A DNA stretch of 64,000 nucleotides from Anodontia alba (Eukaryota > Mollusca > Bivalvia > Lucinida > Lucinidae): the NCBI GenBank assembly GCA_964016985.1, contig OZ024826.1, positions 40,775,070 to 40,839,069 on the forward strand, read 5' to 3'. Below the pieces are notes generated by a model. The model saw only the letters and a list, made by a program, of their open reading frames with translations, was not told where the DNA came from and made no database searches. Below, one piece after another: positions 1 to 40,000 of the stretch; position 1 is the stretch's first letter, and every line of letters begins with the position of its first letter. A program made the position numbers and the translations under genes.

Positions 1-285
1 GATTGTGTTGGGGTTTAACGACACGTCAACCCTTGAGGGTCATTTTGTGTCGTCTCCCAGAGAAAGGGAGAAAAGAGATAGAAGAGAGAGTAGAGGAGAT
101 GAAAGAGAGGGACAGGGAAGGAAGAGGAACAGGAATGAAAGTGAAGAAACAGAAGAAATAAAAACATTCCCCCTCTGCCCTTACCCACTACAATGATAGC
201 AGGCCTTGCCCAACTGTAAGTCAATATAAGTTGGACGCCCCAGTGATGTAAGATACACAGCACCTTCGCACCACCCGACCACCCC
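1..285 (-). mobile_element. SINE family C, copy 1 (left end at window edge)
   Basis: Same sequence as the bounded copy at 4890-5176. Read on the minus strand it runs from GGGGTGGTCGGGTGGTGCGA to GTTAAACCCCAACACAATC. Its head lies seven bases from the SREBP exon 11 donor. Confidence 0.8.
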
Positions 286-292
286 AATGTAC

Positions 293-30485
<30,193 letters not shown>

Positions 30486-30523
30486 GGTTGTGTTTTGTCT
30501 GACCTGACACCACGACGTATCGG

Positions 30524-30554
30524 CCAATCAAAACGTATCTTACGATCGGGTGAT
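30524..30554. promoter_or_regulatory. CCAAT box plus SRE-like site, 16 bp apart
   Basis: CCAATCA begins at 30524 (plus strand). On the minus strand ATCACCCGAT (30554-30545) matches the classical SRE-1 ATCACCCCAC at 8 of 10 positions. NF-Y next to an SRE at about 16-20 bp is the arrangement known from SREBP target promoters, so autoregulation is plausible. Confidence 0.45.
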
Positions 30555-30576
30555 TGCAGCACGATATTAATTTATG

Positions 30577-30600
30577 CACGTGCTCCGGAAGGGAATTCCC
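30577..30600. promoter_or_regulatory. E-box, ETS and kappa-B motif cluster
   Basis: CACGTG at 30577-30582 is a palindromic E-box (MiT/TFE, USF, Myc or SREBP could bind). CCGGAAG at 30585-30591 is an ETS core typical of bidirectional promoters. GGGAATTCCC at 30591-30600 is a perfect palindromic Rel/NF-kappa-B consensus. These are sequence matches only. Confidence 0.45.
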
Positions 30601-30618
30601 AGTGAAGGTCGTTCTAAA

Positions 30619-30624
30619 TATAAA
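30619..30624 (+). promoter_or_regulatory. TATAAA-like element facing SQSTM1
   Basis: TATAAA in an AT-rich context about 215 bases upstream of the SQSTM1 ATG. It would suit a start site near 30650, but no start site can be seen. Confidence 0.3.
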
Positions 30625-30688
30625 GTTGACTTTTTGTCCCAGTTTTCAATCTGTAAGAAATGACGCAGTACAATTTTTTCAGGCGAAA

Positions 30689-30697
30689 ATGAGTCAT
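30689..30697. promoter_or_regulatory. Palindromic AP-1/CNC-type site ATGAGTCAT
   Basis: TGAGTCA is the AP-1 core and half of a Maf/Nrf2 recognition element. Vertebrate SQSTM1 is induced by Nrf2 through such an element, so the site fits stress induction of p62 here. Confidence 0.4.
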
Positions 30698-30837
30698 TTC
30701 GTAACAAGTAATCAATAAAAGAATCAAGTCAGACATTTCAATATCAATACACAGTTTCGAACCGATTCAGGCAGGTAACTGCTGATTATTTGACGATATC
30801 TAAAACGCTTTGAAGTTCGCCGACAGAGAGATCAAAG

Positions 30838-31006
30838 ATGTCGGTGACAATTAAGGCTTATTTTGAGAAAGGAGGTACACAAGATGTCGAAATTCGTCGG
30901 TTTCCAGTCCCTGCTGATGTGTCAACTAGTTATGCTTACCTCAGCAAGAAAATAGCAAACATTTTTCCAGCTCTGAGGGAGGGGCATTTCTCTACATTTT
31001 GGAAAG
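30838..31006 (+). CDS. SQSTM1: SQSTM1 exon 1 (codons 1-56 plus 1 nt), PB1 first part
   Basis: The start [20 protein letters not shown] aligns with the p62 PB1 N-terminus, including K6 and the EIRRF basic pair used in head-to-tail polymerisation. [11 protein letters not shown] also matches. The donor is AAAG|GTAAAA, phase 1. A at -3 supports the start codon. Confidence 0.95.
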
Positions 31007-34000
31007 GTAAAATTCTTTTCTCAAATTTCAAGTTTTTACTTTCTATTTTCTGTCAGTCTATCTGAGATAATCGACAGGACTGTTAGTCTTTAGAGCACCT
31101 GGCATGGGGGCATGGATTTTAGTAGCATCCGGTACACTTTTCCCCAGCAAACTGGTGAGTGCAGGGAAAGGCTTATCCCGAAAGGAAGCTATACCTGTCG
31201 GCTGAAACTTGAAAGGCTGATCTAGGGAAGGCTGCAAACCAAAATAAATTTATTGCATTGAAGCCTGGCACTTTAGATTTAACTTTACAGTGCCAAGCCA
31301 ATTGTAGCAGATGACATTCTAAACATTTCTTCTTTATTTTTTGAAGAGAAAATTTTTTAAGGTTTTTAAATTGCCTGCCTAGCTAACAATTCACATGAAG
31401 TGTTGAGCCATATTTTCTCTGAACTATAAGAATATTTCAAAATGACTGCTGCAGCAGTTGTGTTGTTGCTTTAATGGTATACAGAAGTGGAGAGAGTGTG
31501 GTGACTGGCAGGACTCGGCCTACCCTGTCCACTGTATAATTGGTGCATTGAGTACCGATATGTGTCTTGTACTAATGCTGACTGGAGCTGGGATGCAGAT
31601 GTGGATTTCAAGCGACGGAGAGCCCTGAGGAAACAGTACAGACCAGATCAGATGCCACAGAAAGCAGTCTTATCAAGGTCTGCACTGTTTGCAGCAAATC
31701 CAGCAGATTTTAGATGCATCAACATATACAAAGTGCAAGGTCCTGTTCAAATTTAAGGAGAAGTGTGGTAAGGAGTTAATGTGTCCAAAAATTTAGGGTA
31801 AACATGGTAAATGTTTGTCCTTAGGGGCAATTCAGCATGAAAGTTCATCTTGGGGTGGCATCTTGTACATCCTTGGAAACCCAGTGGTCAGGCTGTCTAA
31901 AAATAATACTTAGATCCCTGGGTACTAAGGCAATTGGATAAAGCATAGCATAGCTCCAGATAACGGCCGGCACCTTTTCAATGAAAAATCAAATATTTTT
32001 CTTATTTCTCTACTAATAAAAAGTATGTTTTGGATTTATTCATTAGAAGTGCCTTACTGAGGCTGGCCCTACATGTACCACTGTTTGCTGAGCCAGGGCT
32101 CAAAATTAGCACTTGTCCGCTTGTATTTATGAGTAGATGTTCATTAAGGATAATTTGCCGGCTGACCAAACATGGCAGTGGAATTTTCCATCTCTATGCA
32201 TCATCATAAAATACATGTAGCTGCAAAAATCATAAATGAAATACATGTCCTCACAAATCAAATTGATGACTTAAATACATGTATCAAGGCATGTCAAATG
32301 GCTATTAACAGAGAAAAAATGCATTTTATAAGTATGAAAATACTTATATTCTAACTTGCGTAAATTTGAGACAAAACATTTCCTTTTTCGTTTTCATGAA
32401 TACGTAAAATACTAATGTCATTTTATTTTACAATGTTCCATCTAGGCAGCCCAAAAATAAAATTCCAAAATTCATTCAAATAATTTGCACATTTTGGCTA
32501 CCAAGAAGGCTACTCAAACCATGCAAACAGCCCTAAACAATGTACATTGACCGTACATATATAATCCTTGCATGTGCAGATAGAATACAAAACAGGTATC
32601 CAGTCCATTATATACATGATATAGGACAAGATTTTAGCTTTGTGTAGTATCAGTTTGGGTACCTATGGACATACACATATTGTGCTTTTATTTGAAAGCT
32701 TTTGGATATTTTTAATTTCCGGTTGCTTTATAGATGGAACATTGTGAAACAAACTGACGGTAGTATTTTATGAATTCTTGAAAAAGAAAAGGGAACTTTT
32801 TGGTCCCCAATTTGCACAAGTTAAAAGGTTAGTCTTTTCATACTTATAAAATGCCTTTTTATCTCTTGATAACCACATGCAATGCCTTGACATTTAAGTT
32901 AATCAGCTGAATTTGTGAGACATGCATTGGTTTGTGATTTTTGTTGATATTTAATGATGACGTGTACAGGTGGCAAATTTCGCCACCATGTTTTGACAGC
33001 GGACAGATTATCCTTAAGGGCAAGTGAAAAATGGAACTGCTTGCCAGACAGGACAAGTAACCTTTTTCGGCAGTAAAGGGAAATATTTTAAGGAAAAAAT
33101 AGAATCAGCTAGCATAATTACAAAGTTTTAAAAAAAACTCCAAAATGTCTAAAAAAGATTGTTGGTAATTATGTCAAAATCAGCCCACGTCAAAATATTT
33201 AGACCGGTTGTCTATTACACTTAACTATTATGCAGCAAAACAGCTGCAGCAAAACCCAGTTCAACATCCAAACTTAATTGCGGGACTTTATGGACAAGTC
33301 TGGTGTTGTATCGTTCGTATTTACAAATACCGTTCATTTAAGGTGTTTTGTATTCCGCTGTTATTTCAGTAGAAAACTGCTTGCATCGAAAGCATTATAA
33401 TCTTCTCCTTCACGAAATTGAAAGGTGCCGAAAGTTATGATGGCAAGGGGAAAGGAGGAGTGAGTCCCAGGGAAAATTTCGAGTGCTAACAATCAGCACT
33501 TTATCGACATATCAAGAGAAATAATAAAGCAGACTTGTACATAGTTTTGGATAGTAAGGATTTGAGGTGTCTGCTTTTTCTGGTAAATACAGAACACATT
33601 CTTTACTGCTTTTTAACCTTAGTCCTGCTGAACCTGGATGTGTCCTACTGATCTGGATCTGCACTGTTTTTTTTATTCAGCATGACAAGGGAATAGGTTA
33701 TTGCTAATGATTTAACCATAACTAAATGTGTAAACTTCCATTTTCAGATCCGGATGGCGATTATGTGGCCTTCTCCACTGATGAGGAATTGTGCGATGCC
33801 CTTGGTTTTGTTACTGATGGTGTCTTCAAAGTGTATGTGAGACTTAATGGTAAGCACATAGCTCGAGATAACGCCTTTTTTTTCATCTGAAAAGTACCAA
33901 CATTTTTCTTATTATAATATTTCTCCTTGAAAACACATGTTGTGGGTACTCATTAGAGGTGCCTCAGTAAGGTGCTTCTAATGAGTTGCTACAACATATG

Positions 34001-37000
34001 TGATTGTGCTAAAATAAGAAAAATAATGTGTGGATACAATACTGTGTTTAATATGTGAACCCAGCTCTAGGTGACCATTTACATAGCTCCATGTAAGGCG
34101 CTTTTTTTTTTAACTGAAAAGTTTGTTGTTTTTTTTCTCTTATTTCTCCACAGACACATATGCTGTGGGTACTACTAGTTGGAAGCAGCCCGCCAAGGCG
34201 CTTCTGATGACTTTTTGTGGAGAAATAAGAAAACTATTGTTTGAATGCCCTTCTCATATCTAGAGCAATGATGTAGATGATACAGCTACAGTAAACCTGT
34301 GTAAGAGAGCCACCTTTGAAACTGACCTTAGTGGTTGATGTGGAAAAGTGGTTGTCTTATAAAGGTACATGTCATGTAATTTTGCTAGCAAAATTACATG
34401 ACATGTACCTTTATAAGACTGACAACTTTTTCCACATCAGTCACTTTTTAAAGTCAGTCTCGAAGGTGGCTCTCTTACACAGGTTTTACTGTAGGATAAT
34501 TAATATTTGTTAACCATTGCCCTGCTGAATAAATTAAGATGCCACACCCAAAATTATCTCCCTTTATCTTGACCTATGGTGTACAATGTAACACTGAGTC
34601 AGATAGGGGGTGCGGGGAGATGGGGCTCTATAGGTAAATGCAGACCCTTTGATAAGCTGCTTTTTGGGGTATTTACCCATTTAAAATTCCTGAAAAAGCA
34701 ATACAAATTAAAATCATGGGGTAAATACCAAAATTACCAGTATTTCTTGCACCCATTAACTAAACAGGTTACCAAAAAGAAGAATCCTGATACCCAATTC
34801 GATGAGAAATGGATGGGTAAAAATAGCCCAAAATTCTCAATAACCTAAAATCTTATCTAAGGCACTGTACATGTACATGTCAGTATACTCTTCCAGAGGA
34901 ATTAAGAAGCAGTATTTGATGATAATTATCATTTCATGGGATAATTTTCTCCAGCTCTCCATAAGAACAATGTTGTGAGTACTCATTAGAAGCGCCTTGC
35001 CAAGGCAGTTCTAATGAGTACCCACAACATGTTTTTATGCAGAAATGAGAAAAATTATCCAAGAATTATCACCAAGTACTCCTCCTTATCATTTCCTCTG
35101 TCTTCTAACCAAATGATGCGATGCACAACTGGGGAGACGGGCCCTTATATCATACATGAGAATCAGTGGTTCAGATGAGAGTGCACATCAGTGCTGTCTG
35201 ATCTTGACATTCTCTGTTTATCAACATATACTACAATTACAGTATTCGACCTAATTACCGCACTGTGCACTTAGATTTTTCAAAATTACTGAACAAACTT
35301 GTAGTAAAATATCAACCTAATAAGGGCACTCTTTAAAGAAAGATCAACAGAGGAATTAATGAGGAGCGTATTAAATGATGCTTCTGCAACATTATTTTCT
35401 GATTTTCTTTATAAAAACATATCTTGTGGGTACTCGTTTGAATTGCCTCGACTTGTCGAGGCAATTCAAATGAGTTCCCACAACATATGTTTTTATAAAG
35501 AAGTAGATAAAGTATACTGACTGTAATCTAAGGGCGACTTAATCGCTCTACTGTGTGCTTATAGGAGCATGTGCGGTAATTAGGTCAAATACGGTAATAT
35601 CCATTGATCCTGTAAGCAGACTATTAAGGCCAGGTCTGCACAAACATGCAGGCTGATTTGGGCCTGCATTTTCCACAGATTGCGTAAGGGCCCTTTTCAT
35701 GCACTGTGCATCATATATAATCAATCATATTTAAGTATTCAGCTACTAGTGATATGTCTAAAATGTCAGATGGAATGCAAACAATGCAGACAATGATCTA
35801 TTTTAGCAATATTATGGTATATATTTTTATCACATCTATAGTAGCCCAAATTCCCAACATTCAACCTGAAATATCTCACGATGCAGATGATCTACATGCA
35901 TGAAAATGTGACAAATCAGTTATACATTGGTCACCCTCCTGCATTATCGCATGGTACATGCCGGTGAACCATTGTGTAGCTTAGACATAATCATAGCATC
36001 TAATGATGTACATGTACATGGTGCACCCTTGTATAACAGTTTTACCACACACCTTTAATGAGTTTGATGGACAGTCAGAGAAATTGTTAAGAAGGAGTAT
36101 TTTGGGATAATTTTTCTCCACAAACACAAATGTTAATTATGGGTACTCATTAGAAGGACCTCGCTGTGGAGCTTCTAATGAGTACCCACAACATATGTTT
36201 TCATGGAGAACTGGAGAAAATTATCCCATAATTATCACCAAATACTCCTTTTTTAACAATTCCTGTGGACGGTATAAATATTCAAACAGACAGGCATGAG
36301 TAAACTATGTAGATATCAACAATCTGGATCAAGTAATCTGATTGGCTGAAAATTTGAAAAGGGTGTGGCATCTTATTCAGTAGGACAAGGGTTAAGTATT
36401 TTATTTGGGCTGTGGCTATTGACAACCGGTTGTCAGTAGCGATTTTCGCTATTGACAACCGGTTGTCAGTAGCGATTTTGCTATAGACAACCGGTTGTCA
36501 ATAGCAATTTCGCTATTGACAACCGGTTGTCTATAGAAAAATTGCTGCTGACAACCAGTAAAATGCTTTAAAGCCTTGACCCTATCATCAGTTTCAATAT
36601 AGAATGACTATTTTCGTACTTAATAACTACATGTATGAGAAGCATATAGTTAAAGTTTTATTTTTAAAAGCACTTTTTATAAAGTTCACATGCAGATATA
36701 AGAAATTTGCAAATATACATGAATGGTAATGTAAAGCAATATTCAAACAGAACAGAGAAACACCTCAATCTCCTGATCAAACTGCTTCTTCAAGAGCAGA
36801 AGCAGTCTGATGAGGATCTCCACTCTTTGCTCATGATGGTCTATCCCAGTACTCAGATTACCAAACTATTTCTAATCAAAAGATATTTTTGTTATTTTTA
36901 TTTACCATAATGTCATATACAGCTATTAAACTCTTTTGGGTAATTAGCAAAGTAATTAAAGGGTTTGGTCTGATCTTGGTCTACTCTCAAGCACTAGACT

Positions 37001-40000
37001 TTGTTTCCCAATATTTAGGGTATGTACATGTACACTGTAGGTATTTACAGTACATTGTACTTCTTCTAATCACAAGTCATCTTTGTTATTCACATTTACT
37101 ATAATGTCAAAACTGTAATTTAACTACTTTGGGTAACTAGCAAAGAAAAAGAAGAGGAATGGTCTGATCTTGGTCTACACTCAAGCACTAGACTTTGTTT
37201 CCCAATATTTAGGATATGTAGGTATTTACCATACTTCTTCTAATCAGAAGTCACTTTGTTATTACATTTACCCTAATGTCATTATACTGTAATTAAACTG
37301 CATTTGGTAACTAGCAAAGAAGATGAAGAGAGTGGTCTGATCTTGGTCTACAGTTCTACACTCAAACACAAAACTTTGTTTCCCAATATTCAGAGTATGT
37401 AGGTATTTACCATAATTCTTCTAACCATCTATCACTTTTGTTATTACATTTAACATAATGTCATTAAAGTGTAATTAACCCTTAAAGCGCCTATCACAAC
37501 TGCAGCAGACTGCAGCAGACGACAATATTTTTTTAATCATTTTTTATTATTTTTTTATTATTTTTCAGAGAAAACAAGTCTTGACATTTCATGTGAATTG
37601 TCTGCTTGGCAGATGATTCATATGAAATGTCAAGACTTGTTTTCTCTGAAAAAAAAAAAAAAAATAGAATGTCATTTGCTACAGATTTTGCTTGGCACTT
37701 TAAGGGTTAAACTGCATTTGGTAACTGGCAAAGAAAATGAAGAGAGTGGTCTGATCTTAGTCTACACTAAAGCACTAGACTTTGTTCCTCAATATTTAGG
37801 GTATGTAGGTATTTACCATACTTCTTCTAATCATAAATCACTTTTGGTAAGACATTTAACAAAATGTCAGAAAACTGAATTAAACTACATTGGGTAACTG
37901 GCAAAGAAAATGAAGAGAGTGGTCTGATCTTGGTCTACACTCAAGCACTAGACTTTGTTTCTCCTACCTGGAAACTGTAAAATCAACTGTGTTCACTTAG
38001 CATTCTCTCAGTATTATATACAGCAATTGTTCCTTTGTTATCGGTCAAGATTTGCGTGATGATCTGCATAACAAAATTCACAAAAGGAGCATTCACATCA
38101 TCTGGGGATTCAATGCAACGAGCATGGAACCACTCACAGCAGTTTTGACATTTCATCATTGGTGTGTTATGGGGTCTTCTACATTTACAATAAACCCTGA
38201 TTTTCTGTGATTTTATCTTTTTCTGTCTAATATTAACATCAAACGGAAACATGGTAAAACTTCCATTTTCTATATATTTAATGAGATGTCCTCGCAGTTT
38301 GTCCTGTCTGAAAAGTATTTTGTTTGGCTCGTATCCATTGCATAGTGCCACTGTGTTGCTATAGGGAAAAGACCACAATCAGCACTACCCTGCTGCTGCT
38401 GTATTGGCACCCTGTTAGCTGTCACATATGTGCTTTCTTGTTTCAAAATTGCACAAATTTGATTTTGTACTTCGATGTCAAATAAGTTTAAACTATCAAA
38501 AACATTCACATACCCAGGTTTAAGGTTGACTGTGGAGATGGTGATCCAGTGTTTGTTTGTTTGTGTTGAGGTTTTACGGCCCAGTCAACCCAATGGGGTC
38601 ATGTCGAGTGCGGTCAGTTTACCTAACCACACGTTTACTGGGCAGGCTTAGTCCTCTAAGCGGTTAACCAGTATTGTGCACATTCTTTCGCCAGAAACTG
38701 ACAACTGCCCTTCTTGAATCAGCGGAAGGGAGAGAATGACCGTAGAAAATATTTCATGATCAATCTCCACGAAAGAATGTTGCCTACCTCGACGGGGGTT
38801 GAACCCACGACCTCCTGGTCTCCAGTCGGACAGCGCATCCAACTGAGCCACCGAGTCCGTTAAATGATCCAGTGGCCACATTTACTACTTGCCTTAAACA
38901 GAATTTGAATCATATTGTCCCGACAGGTTTCAAAAGTTATATCAGACCACAGACTGAGTTAATGAAGATACAACCCAATGTTATTCACACCTTCACACTC
39001 TCCCATGACAAAAGATGATAATCATTGTTTTATCTTAACTGGAAGTCATTGAAATATTTATTATACATGTAATTAAAACAATTTTGTACATTTGTGTAAA
39101 TAATGTTTCAAAATCAATTCTTAAATAATATTTTACCGGTTGTCAATAGCGAAAATCGCTACTGACAACCGGTTGTCAATAGCGAAAATCGCTACTGACA
39201 ACCGGTTGTCAATAGCCACTTCCTTTTATTTGTATAAATCCTTTAAAACAGAAATTACAAAATAGAATATGGCATATATGGCATATATATACAAAATGGA
39301 TCCAGAAGAAACTCAACTGACTTATTCAAATCTATATCCTAGTTCAAGTTGAAGGGATAAGCATAGCTCCAGATAAGGCACATTTTTCAACAGAAAAGTA
39401 TGGATTATTTTCCTGTCACCATGAAAATTTATGTTGTAGGTACATGTACAATGTACTTGTTAGACCTCGTTCTAATGTGTACCTTAACATATGATTTTGT
39501 GGAGAAATAAGAAAAATATTTTGTGGATACCCGCTTTTATCTCGAGCTGTGGGTAATATGGTAAGAATCATTTGTGTTTGTGTTGAGGTTTTACGGCCCA
39601 GTCAACCCAGTGGGGTCATGTCGAGCGTGGTCAGTTTACCTAACCACACGTTTACTGGGCAGGTTTAGTCCTCTAAGCGGTTAACCAGTATTGTGCACAT
39701 TCTTTTGCCAGAAACTGACAACTGCCCTTCTTGAATCAGTGGAAGGGAGAGAATGACCGTAGAAAATATTTCATGATCAATCTCCACGAAAGAATGATGC
39801 CGACCTCGGCAGGGGTTGAACCCCCGACCTCCTGGTCTCCAGTCGGGCGGCGCATCCAACTGAGCCACCGAGGTGGCATACGGTAAGGATCATTACATGT
39901 ATGTGGATGTACTCTCTTATCAGGAGATTGATCATGAAATAATTTCTACGGTCCTTCTCCCTCTTCCACTGATTCAAGAAGGGCACTTGTCAACTACTGG

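Larger units (their letters stand above)
30486..30837. promoter_or_regulatory. Shared bidirectional promoter between SREBF and SQSTM1
   Basis: Only 352 bases separate the two divergent start codons and no repeat is found between them, unlike almost every other non-coding stretch here. The segment contains CCAAT, an SRE-like octamer match, CACGTG, CCGGAAG, GGGAATTCCC and TGAGTCA in this order from the SREBF side. The 5' UTRs of both genes must lie within it unless untranslated exons exist elsewhere. Confidence 0.75.
33858..36270. repeat. Cluster of palindromic MITEs in SQSTM1 intron 2
   Basis: Besides the copies listed separately, palindromes with the ATGTTGTGGGTACTCATTAG core lie at about 33860-34065, 34080-34262, 34900-35095 and 36085-36270. 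The last two have additional outer arms (GGATAATTTTTCTCC and its inverse). No coding sequence is seen here. Confidence 0.75.
36407..39223. mobile_element. 2.8-kb DNA transposon with long inverted repeats and 8-bp target duplication (Zisupton/KDZ-like candidate)
   Basis: The left end (GGGCTGTGGCTATTGACAACC) and the reverse complement of the right end (GGAAGTGGCTATTGACAACC) are inverted repeats extending over 60 bp. They are built from a unit carrying the palindrome GACAACCGGTTGTC, present four times on the left and two to three times on the right. The 8-bp TTTTATTT occurs on both sides (36399-36406 and 39224-39231). Inside are degenerate direct repeats (36940-37980), a piggyBac-type MITE (37475-37710), a broken Ulp1/PHD gene and a SINE (38552-38864). 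No transposase is visible. The 8-bp duplication plus a Ulp1 gene suggests Zisupton/KDZ, but this is inference. It lies in SQSTM1 intron 2. Confidence 0.75.

Noticed and set aside
30661..30669. Full antioxidant response element at ATGACGCAGT
   Set aside because: The final GC of the TGACnnnGC core is missing (GT instead), so only the AP-1/CNC site at 30689 was kept.
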